Source: Okeania sp. KiyG1 (GTDB lineage Bacteria > Cyanobacteriota > Cyanobacteriia > Cyanobacteriales > Microcoleaceae). Taken from it: 64,000 bases of DNA. Under the pieces are notes generated by a model. The model searched no databases. It had not been told where the DNA came from and saw only the letters and a program-made list of their open reading frames with translations. The position numbers were made by a program, and so were the translations under genes. The stretch is taken from NCBI RefSeq assembly GCF_014132355.1, contig NZ_BLZO01000093.1, positions 62,001 to 126,000 on the forward strand, given 5' to 3'. Below are positions 18,668 to 29,977 of the stretch, one piece after another. The stretch's first letter is position 1. Every line of letters starts with the position of its first letter.

Positions 18668-19870
18668 ATGAGTCGTGCCACTAAAGTTGTATTAGCTTAT
18701 TCTGGTGGAGTGGATACCTCCGTTTGCATTCCCTACTTAAAAAATGAGTGGGGTGTCAAAGAAGTAATTACTCTTGCCGCAGATCTAGGACAGGGAGATG
18801 AGTTAGAAGGAGTCCGCAAAAAAGCATTAGATTCTGGTGCGGTAGAATCTTTGGTTATAGATGTTATCGAACCTTTGATTAAAGAATATGCTTTTCCTGC
18901 TATTCAAGCAAATGCTCTATATGAAAATCGTTATCCTTTAGCTACAGCATTAGCTAGACCTTTAATTGCTAAAATATTAGTAGATGCAGCAGAAAAATAT
19001 GGTGCTGATGCGATCGCCCATGGTTGTACTGGAAAGGGTAATGACCAAGTAAGGTTTGATGTTGCTATTGCTGCACTTAACCCGAAAATCAAGATTCTTG
19101 CTCCAGCACGGGAGTGGGGAATGAGTCGAGAGGAGACTATTGCTTATGGTGAAAAGTATGGTATTCCTGCTCCAGTGAAAAAGTCTTCTCCTTATAGTAT
19201 TGATAAAAATTTATTGGGGATGGCGATCGAAGCAGGGGAGTTGGAAGACCCTTGGGTGGAGGCGCCGGAGGAAGTTTATAATATGACGAAGGCGATCGCT
19301 GATACTCCGAATGAACCGGAATATGTTGAAATTGGTTTTGAGAAGGGTATTCCGGTTAGTCTCAACGGTGAAGGAATGGGTGGTATTGAGTTAATTACTC
19401 AACTTAATCAGATAGCGGGAGGTCATGGTGTTGGTCGTATTGACATGATTGAAAACCGTCTTGTGGGAATTAAGTCACGAGAAATTTATGAGTCTCCGGC
19501 AATGTGGGTTTTAATTCAAGCGCATCGTGACTTGGAAAGTTTAACTTTGACTGCTGATGTGACTCGTTATAAGCGGGGTATTGAGGAAACTTACAGTCAG
19601 TTGGTTTATAACGGTTTATGGTTTAGTCCGTTGAAGGGTGCGTTGGATGCTTTTATTCAGCAGACTCAGGAAAGGGTTACTGGTGTTGTGCGAGTGAAGT
19701 TGTTTAAGGGTAGTGCGATGGTTGTCGGTCGTCAGTCTGGCAATTCTTTGTATAGTTTTGATTTGGCGACTTATGGTGCTGAGGATGAGTTCGACCATAA
19801 AGCGGCGGAAGGGTTTATTTATGTTTGGGGTTTGCCTACTCGTGTTTGGTCTGAGAAACTTAGAGGTTAA
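18668..19870 (+). CDS. argG: Argininosuccinate synthase
   Basis: ATP-dependent ligase joining citrulline and aspartate in arginine synthesis; 400 residues, the normal length. The N-terminal ATP-pyrophosphatase P-loop is [14 protein letters not shown] (residues 7-20). The citrulline/aspartate-binding [11 protein letters not shown] and [15 protein letters not shown] blocks follow, as does [11 protein letters not shown]. The C-terminal oligomerisation helix region is intact. GCGATCGC sites occur within the gene. In cyanobacteria arginine also feeds cyanophycin. A weak stem CCTGTAG/CTACAGG at 19911-19942 just downstream may act as terminator and is part of the repeat unit that follows. Confidence 0.97.
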   Translation: MSRATKVVLAYSGGVDTSVCIPYLKNEWGVKEVITLAADLGQGDELEGVRKKALDSGAVESLVIDVIEPLIKEYAFPAIQANALYENRYPLATALARPLIAKILVDAAEKYGADAIAHGCTGKGNDQVRFDVAIAALNPKIKILAPAREWGMSREETIAYGEKYGIPAPVKKSSPYSIDKNLLGMAIEAGELEDPWVEAPEEVYNMTKAIADTPNEPEYVEIGFEKGIPVSLNGEGMGGIELITQLNQIAGGHGVGRIDMIENRLVGIKSREIYESPAMWVLIQAHRDLESLTLTADVTRYKRGIEETYSQLVYNGLWFSPLKGALDAFIQQTQERVTGVVRVKLFKGSAMVVGRQSGNSLYSFDLATYGAEDEFDHKAAEGFIYVWGLPTRVWSEKLRG

Positions 19871-19885
19871 GAAATTGGCGATTTA

Positions 19886-22038
19886 GGTGATTTTTTAACT
19901 TTAATTAGTTCCTGTAGGGATATATTTTTATTTCTACAGGGATAATTTTTTTTGTGTAGGTTGGGTTAAGGGATATAGCTGCCGCACTTGCTCCACCAAC
20001 GGGCAACCCAACAAATATCTATAGATGAGGAAAAAGGGAAATACTCTATATATAGTGTTTACAACTATTGGACAATAGTTTTGGAGTCTATAAATAGTGT
20101 CTTTGCCTAAGTACTGTAAATATCTAAATAATGTTGGGTAGCTCCCAAGGATAGGCTGCCCTAAACTGCCTCAACCCTACCTATATTAACTACTTCGAGG
20201 TTAATAGATAGGTGATTTTTTAACTTTAATCAGTTCCTATAGGGATATATTTTTGTTTCTATAGGTGATTTTTTAACTTTAATCAGTTCCTATAGGGATA
20301 TATTTTTGTTTCTACAGGAATAATTTTTTTTGTGTAGGTTGGGTTAAGGGATATAGCTGCCGCACTTACTCCGCCAACGGGCAACCCAACAAATATCTAT
20401 AAATTAGGACAAAAGGGAAATACTCTATATATAGTGTTTACAACTATTGGACAATAGTTTTGGAGTCTATAAATAGTGTCTTTGCCTAAGTACTGTAAAT
20501 ATCTAAATAATGTTGGGTAGATTCCAAGAATAGGCTGCCCTAAACTGCCTCAACCCTACCTATATTAACTACTTCGAGGTTAATAGATAGGTGATTTTTT
20601 AACTTTAATCAGTTCCTATAGGGATATATTTTTGTTTCTACAGGAATAATTTTTTTTGTGTAGGTTGAGTTAAGGGATATAGCTGTCGCACTTACTCCGT
20701 CAACGGGCAACCCAACAAATATCTATAAATTAGGACAAAAGGGAAATACTCTATATATAGTGTTTACAACTATTGGACAATAGTTTTGGAGTCTATAAAT
20801 AGTGTCTTTGCCTAAGTACTGTAAATATCTAAATAATGTTGGGTAGATTCCAAGAATAGGCTGCCCTAAACTGCCTCAACCCTACCTATATTAACTACTT
20901 CGAGGTTAATAGATAGGTGATTTTTTAACTTTAATCAGTTCCTATAGGGATATATTTTTGTTTCTACAGGAATAATTTTTTTTGTGTAGGTTGAGTTAAG
21001 GGATATAGCTGTCGCACTTACTCCGTCAACGGGCAACCCAACAAATATCTATAAATTAGGACAAAGGGAAATACTCTATATATAGTGTTTACAACTATTG
21101 GACAATAGTTTTGGAGTCTATAAATAGTGTCTTTGCCTAAGTACTGTAAATATCTAAATAATGTTGGGTAGATTCCAAGGATAGGCTGCCCTAAACTGCC
21201 TCAACCCTACCTATATTAACTACTTCGAGGTTAATAGATAGGTGATTTTTTAACTTTAATCAGTTCCTATAGGGATATATTTTTGTTTCTACAGGAATAA
21301 TTTTTTTTGTGTAGGTTGAGTTAAGGGATATAGCTGTCGCACTTACTCCGTCAACGGGCAACCCAACAAATATCTATAAATTAGGACAAAAGGGAAATAC
21401 TCTATATATAGTGTTTACAACTATTGGACAATAGTTTTGGAGTCTATAAATAGTGTCTTTGCCTAAGTACTGTAAATATCTAAATAATGTTGGGTAGATT
21501 CCAAGAATAGGCTGCCCTAAACTGCCTCAACCCTACCTATATTAACTACTTCGAGGTTAATAGATAGGTGATTTTTTAACTTTAATCAGTTCCTATAGGG
21601 ATATATTTTTGTTTCTACAGGAATAATTTTTTTTGTGTAGGTTGAGTTAAGGGATATAGCTGTCGCACTTACTCCGTCAACGGGCAACCCAACAAATATC
21701 TATAAATTAGGACAAAAGGGAAATACTCTATATATAGTGTTTACAACTATTGGACAATAGTTTTGGAGTCTATAAATAGTGTCTTTGCCTAAGTACTGTA
21801 AATATCTAAATAATGTTGGGTAGATTCCAAGGATAGGCTGCCCTAAACTGCCTCAACCCTACCTATATTAACTACTTCGAGGTTAATAGATAGGTGATTT
21901 TTTAACTTTAATCAGTTCCTATAGGGATATATTTTTGTTTCTACAGGAATAATTTTTTTTGTGTAGGTTGAGTTAAGGGATATAGCTGTCGCACTTACTC
22001 CGTCAACGGGCAACCCAACAAATATCTATAAATATCTA
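19886..22038. repeat. Tandem array, seven copies of a ~326-bp unit
   Basis: Units begin (GGTGATTTTTTAACTTTAAT) at 19886, 20211, 20590, 20916, 21241, 21567 and 21893. The last is cut after ~146 bp, and a 53-bp partial duplication sits at 20211-20263. Each unit holds a CCTATAGG...CTACAGG stem, a GGTTGGGTT...AACCCAAC arm pair, an ACTATTGGACAATAGT palindrome and TACCTATATTAACTA. Copies 3-7 are almost identical; copy 1 is the most diverged. No ORF is conserved across units. Confidence 0.95.
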
Positions 22039-22041
22039 AAT

Positions 22042-22519
22042 AGGGTTTGCTGAATAAAGTCTTTTTGCTGAGGTAGGAGACAGGAGACAACCCACCCCTA
22101 ACCCCTCCCAGGAGGGAAGACAACCCACCCTAGCCCCTCCCAGGAGGAAGACAACCCACCCTAACCCCTCCCAGGAGGGAAGACAACCCACCCTAACCCC
22201 TCCCAGGAGGAAGACAACCCACCCTAACCCCTCCCAGGAGAGAAGACAACCCACCCTAACCCCTCCCAGGAGGAAGACAACCCACCCTAGCCCCTCCCAG
22301 GAGGGAAGACAACCCACCCTAGCCCCTCCCAGGAGGGGAGAAATGGGAATGAACGAGGAAGTTAGGAGTAAGAATTGTCCCTGAATTTTTCTGCCCAACT
22401 ATGCGCCTAAAATACTAACTTTTTGAGCGTTTTAGACGTGATACCAGGTACTTTTTAAAGGCCCCAAAAAGGCTAAAATCTTTATATGTCAATGCTTTTA
22501 GATTTAATCAGCAAGCCCT
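22042..22519. mobile_element. MITE-like family B element carrying a minisatellite
   Basis: The left end AGGGTTTGCTGAATAAAGTC and right end GATTTAATCAGCAAGCCCT are inverted repeats. The interior has about eight to nine tandem copies (22085-22338) of a ~31-bp unit GACAACCCACCCTAACCCCT + CCCAGGAGG(G)AA. Expansion of the minisatellite makes this the longest family B copy. A minus-strand frame through it is only a translation of the repeat. Confidence 0.8.
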
Positions 22520-22760
22520 AAATAATACCAATTTGATAAATGTTTGCTACAAATAATTTTCTAGGTGTTAGGTGTTAGGTGTGGTTTTAGGTACTAGGTG
22601 CTAGGTTTTAGGTTTTAGGTGGATTATTAGTTATTTACTAGCCAGTTTATTTGTAACATTCTTTTTTCAACTTGGTATAATGTTGAGTTTCGTGCCTCAA
22701 CCCTACCTACATTAACTACATTCATTATCGAAGTGCGGAATGTGGGTTTTAACTTTGAAA
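22520..22760. repeat. Spacer with MITE family D and A ends
   Basis: AATACCAATTTGATAAATG at 22528 and TTTTTTCAACTTGGTATAAT at ~22661-22680 form the inverted ends of a ~150-bp element (family D). 22730-22750 is a lone right end of family A (GAAGTGCGGAATGTGGG). TAGGTGTTAGGT repeats lie between. No gene. Confidence 0.6.
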
Positions 22761-24257
22761 TTATGGCTTTTTTTTAACAACTAAAGTACCAGCTATCTTG
22801 TCATGTAATGTTTGCTTTTTTTTGGTAAAAGCTGCCATAATAAACCCAATTAGCAGAATTATTGACGAAATTGTTTTGGCGAAATACCTTCCATTAGCAC
22901 GAGCAAATGATATGGGATTTCCATTTAAGTCTGTGATGATAATTCCCATTATTTTCTTCCCAAGAGTTGCTTTTATGGGTAAACTTTCAAGTCGCGTCAA
23001 ATAAAACCATTTTAATATATTAGTGAATAAGATAAACGTTAGAGTCACTATATATGATGAATCTTCAAATCCTCCCTCGTTTAATCCTATTAAAATCATC
23101 AAAATAATACCGAAAATTCCTGTAGTTATACTGAAAGACCCCCAACGTATCCACCATCCAAAAGCACCTATTGAATTGATTATGTCATCAGACAAAAATT
23201 TATTATTTAAAATGATTTTGCCTAATAATCCCATTACGATTATCAGAATAATATTATCGAATACCCAAGCAAAAAAACGCCTAAAAAATCCTGCATATTC
23301 AGGAGGAGAAGAAACTACTGTTGATTGTTCTTCTTCCTGATTAGGTTTAGGCAAACCAGAACTCTGTTTTTCCTGATTTATATTCTTTAAATAGTTAAAA
23401 ATATCTTGTGTATTTTGAGGTCTATGCCCTGGAAAAGGTTTCATTAAATAATCTATAAAATCACCCAAATCATTTGATACCTCAACACTATTTCGCCAAA
23501 TTAAATCCCCCGTGTTAGAGTCTTCAGAAAAACTATTAGGATGCTTACCTGTTAATAAATAAACAAAAGTTCTCCCCAAAGCAAAAAAATCAGATTGCTG
23601 CACAGCTTTTCCATTCACTTGTTCCAATGGTGTATAACCAGGAGAAATAACTCCTGTTACTTGTTTCCCTGCTAATTGTTGTAGATAACTTTGAGTAACT
23701 TCTCTAGCTGTACCAAAATCAATTAATACTAACTGACTATTTTCTCTAATCATAATATTCGATGGCTTAATATCTCTATGAAAATATTCCTGTTGATGAA
23801 CTTCATCCAAAATTTCTATCAACTGTTTTAACCATCTAAATGCTGCTTTTTGAGAAATAGGTTCAAAGTTGCGTTGCTGCATATATTTTTCTAAATCCAT
23901 CCCTTCAATTTTTTCCATCACCAAACAATGCAAATATTCTTGATTATTTCTAGGTTGAAAAGTGAAATAACTGTCAGCTTCAACTCTAGGAATACCGGGA
24001 TGATTTAAACTACTTAAAACCTCAGCTTCTTGTCGAAATAATTCAACTGCTTTAGGATGATTATTATGTAGAACTTTTAATACTTTGGGAGTGCCACAAT
24101 CTTCCACTTCAAATGTTTTACCAAAACCACCGCCACCCAGGGGTCGAATGACTCGATAAATGTCTTGCAGCAACAGTTGGGAACCACAACTTTGACAAAA
24201 TAAAGGAGTGCCACTATTTTGAGGATTAGAACATTGAGGATTTATGCAATAGCTCAT
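22761..24257 (-). CDS. Serine/threonine protein kinase with zinc ribbon and RDD membrane domain
   Basis: Hanks-type kinase, 498 residues. An N-terminal zinc ribbon, CINPQCSNPQN...CQSCGS (residues 4-25), is common in cyanobacterial kinases. The kinase domain (about 34-290) has the glycine loop LGGGGFGKTF, catalytic HRDIKPSNIM near residue 161, DFGTA, and the P+1 region GVISPGYTPLEQ. After a Gln/Ser-rich linker, residues ~325-495 form an RDD-type membrane domain (YAGFFRRFFAWVFDNIILII, later LGKKIMGIIITD), with several hydrophobic helices. It is therefore a membrane-tethered kinase; input and substrate are unknown. Confidence 0.92.
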   Translation of the reverse strand: MSYCINPQCSNPQNSGTPLFCQSCGSQLLLQDIYRVIRPLGGGGFGKTFEVEDCGTPKVLKVLHNNHPKAVELFRQEAEVLSSLNHPGIPRVEADSYFTFQPRNNQEYLHCLVMEKIEGMDLEKYMQQRNFEPISQKAAFRWLKQLIEILDEVHQQEYFHRDIKPSNIMIRENSQLVLIDFGTAREVTQSYLQQLAGKQVTGVISPGYTPLEQVNGKAVQQSDFFALGRTFVYLLTGKHPNSFSEDSNTGDLIWRNSVEVSNDLGDFIDYLMKPFPGHRPQNTQDIFNYLKNINQEKQSSGLPKPNQEEEQSTVVSSPPEYAGFFRRFFAWVFDNIILIIVMGLLGKIILNNKFLSDDIINSIGAFGWWIRWGSFSITTGIFGIILMILIGLNEGGFEDSSYIVTLTFILFTNILKWFYLTRLESLPIKATLGKKIMGIIITDLNGNPISFARANGRYFAKTISSIILLIGFIMAAFTKKKQTLHDKIAGTLVVKKKP

Positions 24258-24863
24258 GGCAGGTTGTTCAAAAATTAATAATTAATAATTAATAATTAAT
24301 AATTAAGGCGTTGCTGAATTGAAGTATGAATGCACGATTGTTTGGTTCTAGTCAAGCCCACTAAATCCCCCAAAATTGGGGGACTTTTAGAGTTTTATTC
24401 CCCCCAAAATTGGGGGGGTCAGGGGGACTTGCATCATACCCATAATCAGCAACGCCATAATTAATAATTACCTCTCCTGTAAAAGAAGAGGATTGACTAA
24501 TCATAAAAATTTTTCTTTATTATCCCCTTAAAAGGGGAAGCTTTAAACCATAATTTTTTGGTAAATGGTGCATCATAAAGAAGTCAGAAGTCAGAAGCAA
24601 TCTATGACTGAGCTTTCAATGTCCAAATGTTGCACGAACAACATTGAGCAATGTCTGCAACCTTTGCTTAATTAAAATATAATATAGCAATCTTAGAAGT
24701 CCCATTTGCTACATCCAAGCCCCCGCGCATCCCCCAAAATTGGGGGACTTTTAAAAGCAAATTAACTCTTGTTCCCCCAAAATTGGGGGGCTAGGGAGCA
24801 AAATTCAGTATCAAAAAACTTTTCAGATATCCTCTCAGCAACAAATGTTTATTTAGCACTCAA
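24258..24863. repeat. Spacer with MITE family E copy and CCCCCAA palindromes
   Basis: 24307-24456 is a family E element (GGCGTTGCTGAATTGAAGTA ... ATAATCAGCAACGCC). It contains two CCCCCAAAATTGGGGG palindromes. A family C member covers 24463-24560. Two more CCCCCAAAATTGGGGG-type sites lie at 24728-24790. No gene seen. Confidence 0.7.
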
Positions 24864-25684
24864 TTACCAAACTTCTGTTAAATCTAAAATAAATCCAGGC
24901 AACACATCTTCTCCATATAAACTATTAGGATTTTCTAATATTTCTACTTCCCGGTCTTGCCGATAAATCTCTACCTTTCGGTTTTTACTATCAATTAACC
25001 AACCTAACCTTGCACCATTTAGCTGATACTATTTCATATTTTTTGTAACTCTAAAATAGTATCATTTTTAGAACGTAATTCTACGACAAAATCGGGGCAT
25101 AAAGGCGCAAAAGTTTCCTGTTATTCCCTAGTTAAACTATCCCATCTTTCCTGTTTTACCGAAAAATTGTGGGTATGCGCCTCCCCTTTTAAGGGGATAA
25201 AAAGCGGTCGAGAGATGGCGTTAGCGGAGCGGCTCTGTCAAGAGCGGGTTTCCTCGCCATATCTAATCTACCAAGAGAAAAGAGCATTCCTTATGTCAAG
25301 CCTCTTGCTTTCCTGCGGAATGCTGCGCAAACAGCTAGAGGTACTGATAACTGATAACTGATAACTGATAACTGAAATGACCCAGGCAGTATCAGGGGAG
25401 CGATCGCTACCATTAGGCAGATGAAAACCACTAGAAGAATTAAAAGCTACTCCTAACTTTGTGCGACGGTTCCATAACCATAATAGAGCTTCAATTCCTA
25501 AATTTTTTCTGCCAGTATCACTTCCTGTAGGTGTCATAATAATTAACTCCCCTGTAGCTGTTCTTTCTAACTGTAAATCTCGGTTAACCAGTGCTAACTT
25601 CAGAAATTGTTCGTGAGTAATTTTCAACTTAATTTCTTGGGGAATATTAACTGCTATTGTTTTAATTGAATTAGTTGTTACCAT
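24864..25684 (-). pseudogene. Uma2-family (DUF820) putative restriction-endonuclease-fold gene, disrupted
   Basis: The N-terminal half reads from ATG 25684: MVTTNSIKTIAVNIPQEIKL through the PTGSDTG and NRRTKLGVAFNSSSGF blocks to SPDTAWV, typical Uma2 sequence with the PD-(D/E)XK-like fold. The gene is then broken by a ~220-bp insert (25155-25377) built of dispersed repeats. It resumes as WDSLTRE (then a stop), ETFAPLCPDFVVELRSKND (catalytic D/ExK) and ends VLPGFILDLTEVW at 24864. At least two stops lie in the second half. Not functional. Confidence 0.85.
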
Positions 25685-26355
25685 AATTTTTTACCGAAGA
25701 GGTTGTTTGAGAAGTCTCATTTGCTATATCAAAGCCCCCGCGCATCCCCCAATTTTGGGGGACTTTTACCAGCTAATGGAATTCTTGTTCCCCCAGAATT
25801 GGGGGCTATGGAATTCTTGTTCCCCCAGAATTGGGGGCTATGGAATTCTTGTTCCCCCAGAATTGGGGGCTAGGGGGCAAAATTCAGTATTAAACAACTT
25901 TTCAGATATCCTCGAAAAATAAAGATATAAATCCTCCCTTTTTAAGGGGATGAAAAAAATAAACTTAAGTATTTCAATCCTATAGGTTTTAACTAGAGGT
26001 ACTGTTAACGAAGTCAGAAGTCAGAAGTCAGAAGCGGTGCGACCCCGCGACGACGCCAGCTCGGTTGCGGAACGCGCACTCCTGTGAGTCAGAAGTTATT
26101 TTTGTAACGGAGATTTGAGCAACTCTCCAAAAATATTTGGCCTTAAAAGAGGAAGTTTTAGACCCAATTATTTTGATAATTTAGGAGTACCAGGAAATAA
26201 TTTTCTATTTTTAATAGTCCAAATTCAAGCCTTGCCAAAATTCTAAGTATAAATTTTTTATAAATAAATTTTAATTCTCTCTGATAACACTGAGGACTAA
26301 ATGAATAATCAAGAGTATAAAGGGATAATATATTTTTTAAATAGGCCAACCAATA
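25685..26355. repeat. Repeat-rich spacer upstream of the metalloprotease gene
   Basis: 25735-25870 has a CCCCCAATTTTGGGGG site followed by three tandem copies of a ~32-bp unit TATGGAATTCTTGTTCCCCC + AGAATTGGGGGC. A GAAGTCAGAAGTCAGAAG run lies at 26010-26032, followed by a GCGACCCCGCGACGACGCC palindrome relative (26036-26082). No gene seen. Confidence 0.65.
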
Positions 26356-29144
26356 ATGTTAGAACCACTCTTTACAGATAGCAGCGATCGCTCCTCAATA
26401 TTTAGTAATTTAGAGAATGGAAAAATCTTCAATCTTCTCTAATTCCAGAAGAAGAAATCATCTTACCAACTGGCGAAAGAACTACAAATTTTTATGATTA
26501 TGAATCTGATTTAGAAGCTGCCTTTCCTACCCAGAATTATGAAACAGAATTAGATGAAATTTTATTAACAAAACCAGAAATTATTACTACAGAATCAACA
26601 CAGAATTCTGATGTCTTGAGGTCTGCTAGTCAAACAAAAAAAGACCCTCTAACAGGAATAGAAGAAGGAGAAGAACTGGTTGGAGCATCCATCAGTCAAG
26701 AACCACCTTTACTATTTACTGAAGTTTCTCCAAAAGGAGGAGTAAAAATCAACTTTGAAAATACACCTATAATTCGTCAGCGACAAGTTGAATTAGACTT
26801 TAATCTTCTAGATGACACAGATAAATCTGACAAAACCCTCAGATTAAACTTATTTTCAGATGTCACCCTAGATGTTCAACTTGACGAAGTAAAAACTTCA
26901 CCAAATCAACAAGACTGGGTACGAACAGGTAAAGTAGTAGGAGTCGAAAATAGTCAAGTTATTTTGATTAGCAGTAAAGATGAAAGTAATATTTTAGGAG
27001 AAATTAGACTAGGTTACCAAGACCCAGAAAAACAAGATGAATTTTATGAAATTCGTTCCTTAGACCAAGATGAATTTGTAGTTAATCAACTAGAAACTTC
27101 CTCCTTTTCTCATTGTCATATTTGTGGCGGTGGTCATCAAACACCCAACCATCAAGATAACCAATCAAATTTAGAAGACGCTCTTGGTAATGGCAGTTTT
27201 GATAGTGTTTTTGGTGGATTTGTCCCTAAAAAAATAATACCATTATCTAATAACAACAAAATCAACGGTTTATTAACTCAAACCCGTTGGGAGACAGGAG
27301 AAGACAATACAATTACTTATAGCTTTTTATCAAATCAAGCAGTTAATTCATACTATGGAAGAGAAAATCCATTACCACTAACTGACCCAATTAAAAGAAA
27401 TGTCACGGAGATTTTTGATCTCTTTGAACAATATCTAGATGTCACATTTAAAGAAGTAGCAGATACAGCAGATAACTACGGTCAAATACGCATAATGTTA
27501 TCCAATGGACCATTAGCAGGTGGATCTCGTGGTTATGCATACCAACCACCAGGTACAATAGAAAATCCTATTGATGGAGATATACATTTATCATCTGTTT
27601 ATCGACACGAATATGAGGATGTTCCTGGAAGTTATGGTTATATAACTATCGCCCATGAAATAGGTCATGCTTTAGGTTTAAAACATCCTGGTAATTATAG
27701 TTCTGGAGAACGGGGTCCTTTCTTGTCTTATGCTCAAGATAACAATACTAATACCATGATGACCTACATTGGTTTGGGTGGTTTAAATCAATATTCCACG
27801 ACACCAATGACTTATGATATTCAAAGTTTACAATATTTATATGGTAGAAATAACAACTTTAATTCCCAAAATACAACCTATTCATTTGATAGTGTTTATG
27901 GATTTTCTGATGGTAATCAATATTTAGGCAGTGCTGACACAGGAACAAAAGTAACGCTTTGGGATGGGGGTGGTTTTGATACTATCGATCTATCCAAACT
28001 TCCTGCTTTAGAATTAGAAGATTTTAGTTATGATTATCGCATAGATTTAAGAGAAGGTGGGTTAATTACTACTGCTGACGCTTACAATAAACATGAATAT
28101 GTTGCATTTCAGGACACCAGTGGTAGGAAATATAAAACTACTACATCTGGTACAGCGATCGCTTATGATGCAGTTATCGAAAATCTGATTAATTCTGGTG
28201 GAGATGATTTAATTTATGCTAATAGTGCTGCTAATAAGTTTAGCGGTTATGCACCAGGAGAATATACAGGAAATGATAAGATTTTCAGGACAAATCAAAA
28301 GGATGTTTTAGACTTGTCAGAATATAGTAGCTCCCAGGTAACAAGAAGTCGAAATAGGAAAGATTTAATTCTCGACCTAGGTGAAGAAAATGGTTCAATT
28401 ACTATTTCTAATTATTATGGAGTTAAAGCAGGAAGGCGAATGAAGATTTTGTATGACGAACCAACTACACCAGAAATTACTATCAATGATATTACTGTAA
28501 ATGAGGGTAATAGTGGAATACAGAGACCGAAGTTTACAGTCAATCTCAGCGAACCTAGTGACAAGACGGTGAAAGTTGATTTTGTTACCACAAATAATCA
28601 AGCTCAAGCAGGTTCAGATTATCGACCTCGTAGTGGTACTGTTACTTTCAGACCAGGTCAAACCACAAAACAAATTACTGTACCAGTTTTCGGAGATACT
28701 GCTGATGAATTGGATGAGAAATTCTTGGTCAAACTTAGTAAACCCCGAAATGCTACTATTGCCGATAATAAAGGTGTGGCAACTATTAAAAATGATGATT
28801 TAGCAAGTATTTCTATTAATCGTGCTACAGTAACCGAAGGTAATAGGGGTAATAAGAATGCGAGGTTTGAAGTAACTCTTGACCGAGAAAGTCCGAGGAC
28901 AGTCAAAGTAGATTATCAAACTAATGATAGTACAGCTATCAGTGGGTCAGACTATCGTTCGAGAGAGGGTACGATAACATTTAGACCTGGTCAGACAAAG
29001 AAGATAATTCGAGTACCTATTATTGGTGATACAGAAGTTGAAAAACAGGAATATTTTTGGGTACAATTAAGCAATGGTCGAAATGCAGAAATAGACCAAG
29101 ATAATAGTGCGGGTTTAGGAACTATTAGAAATAATGATAATTAG
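26356..29144 (+). CDS. Serralysin-like secreted metalloprotease with Calx-beta domains, frameshifted near its start
   Basis: Zinc protease of the M10/metzincin type. The active site IAHEIGHALGLKHPGN (residues ~345-360 of the long frame) is HExxHxxGxxH, followed by the Met-turn region TMMTYIGL. A serralysin-like segment (GGFDTIDLS, then GGDDLIYANS) follows, then two Calx-beta domains (about 620-730 and 735-840). There is no Sec signal peptide, which fits type I secretion. The long frame opens at 26409 and first offers TTG at 26616. ATG 26356 (MLEPLFTDSSDRSSIFSNLE) lies in another frame and needs a one-base shift near 26430-26440 to join SLIPEEEIILPTGE. The N-terminal residues before the protease resemble a propeptide. 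Confidence 0.85.
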
Positions 29145-29425
29145 AATTCAGAATTTATAGCGCTGTGCGCAGGCAACAGGCAACCCACCCCTCGCCCCTC
29201 CCAGGAGGGGAATAAATTGCTGATAATATAAGACTTTTAGCTATTTAGCCCCTCCTGCAATTATAGAAAGAGAAGAATTGACAGGATTTGAGGATGAAAA
29301 TGATGAGTATGAACGCTATGGACTTTATTTTGATGAACCGATAGGTTATCAAATTCGAGCAGACGGTAGCAGTCTTGCGCTTTATTATGCTGAAATAAAA
29401 ATTGTTAAAGGAGGTAATCAATACC

Positions 29426-29809
29426 ATGTTATCCGTCGCACAAAACCTCGTCGAGCTAGGTGATGATTGGGAATTTATCGAACTATGGGTAGCTCCGATT
29501 GTTTTTCCACCTCGAATTTTGATGTTAGTTGGTGGCAAACAGGGTAATTGTTGCATTTACCGAATAATTAAGGTTTAAAGCCTCTCCTTTTAAGGAGAAA
29601 CAAGAAAAAATTTTCCTTTGATTCAATCCTCTTCCTTTTAGGGAGAGGTAATTATCAATTATCCATTATCAATTATCAATTATTGAAGATGCCACTGCTA
29701 ATTACAAACCTTTGTTTGAGAGCGCTATTTATGATGAAGCACACTCATGGTTAGTTGAGGATGATTACGAGCGTGTGGATGGTCGTCTTTTGTCTGGAGA
29801 AATTTTTTA
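29426..29809 (+). pseudogene. Hypothetical gene split by a dispersed repeat
   Basis: ATG 29426, preceded by a strong Shine-Dalgarno AAAGGAGG (29407-29414), opens MLSVAQNLVELGDDWEFIEL and continues to CCIYRIIKV before stopping at 29578. A family C repeat fills about 29565-29688. Past it the same kind of protein resumes as DATANYKPLFESAIYDEAHS and ends VDGRLLSGEIF at 29809. Together they look like one ~90-residue protein interrupted by the repeat. Family not recognised. An overlapping upstream frame (29245-29463, LTGFEDENDEYERYGLYFDE...) may be the remains of a partner gene. Confidence 0.55.
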
Positions 29810-29977
29810 GTTTGAGGGCGATCGCTCTTGTTACATCTCCAGAAGGAAAAAGCGATCGCTCCTTAAACGTGGTTGGTTTTGGAGGAGCGATCATTCTTGT
29901 TTAGATAGCTAGTTACCTTGGCTGTGCATTGCCATCAGGTGGCAACTATACACATGAATTTATTAATTTCCTTATCA

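Noticed and set aside
19886-22038. CRISPR array
   Set aside because: The unit is ~326 bp with no unique spacers and no cas genes; it is a simple tandem repeat.
22036-22398. A 120-residue minus-strand protein
   Set aside because: It is only the translation of the 31-bp minisatellite (GVRVGCLPSWEGLG-type repeats).
26158-26349. Minus-strand 63-residue frame upstream of the metalloprotease
   Set aside because: No start signal, AT-rich composition and no family resemblance; it lies in the gene's leader.
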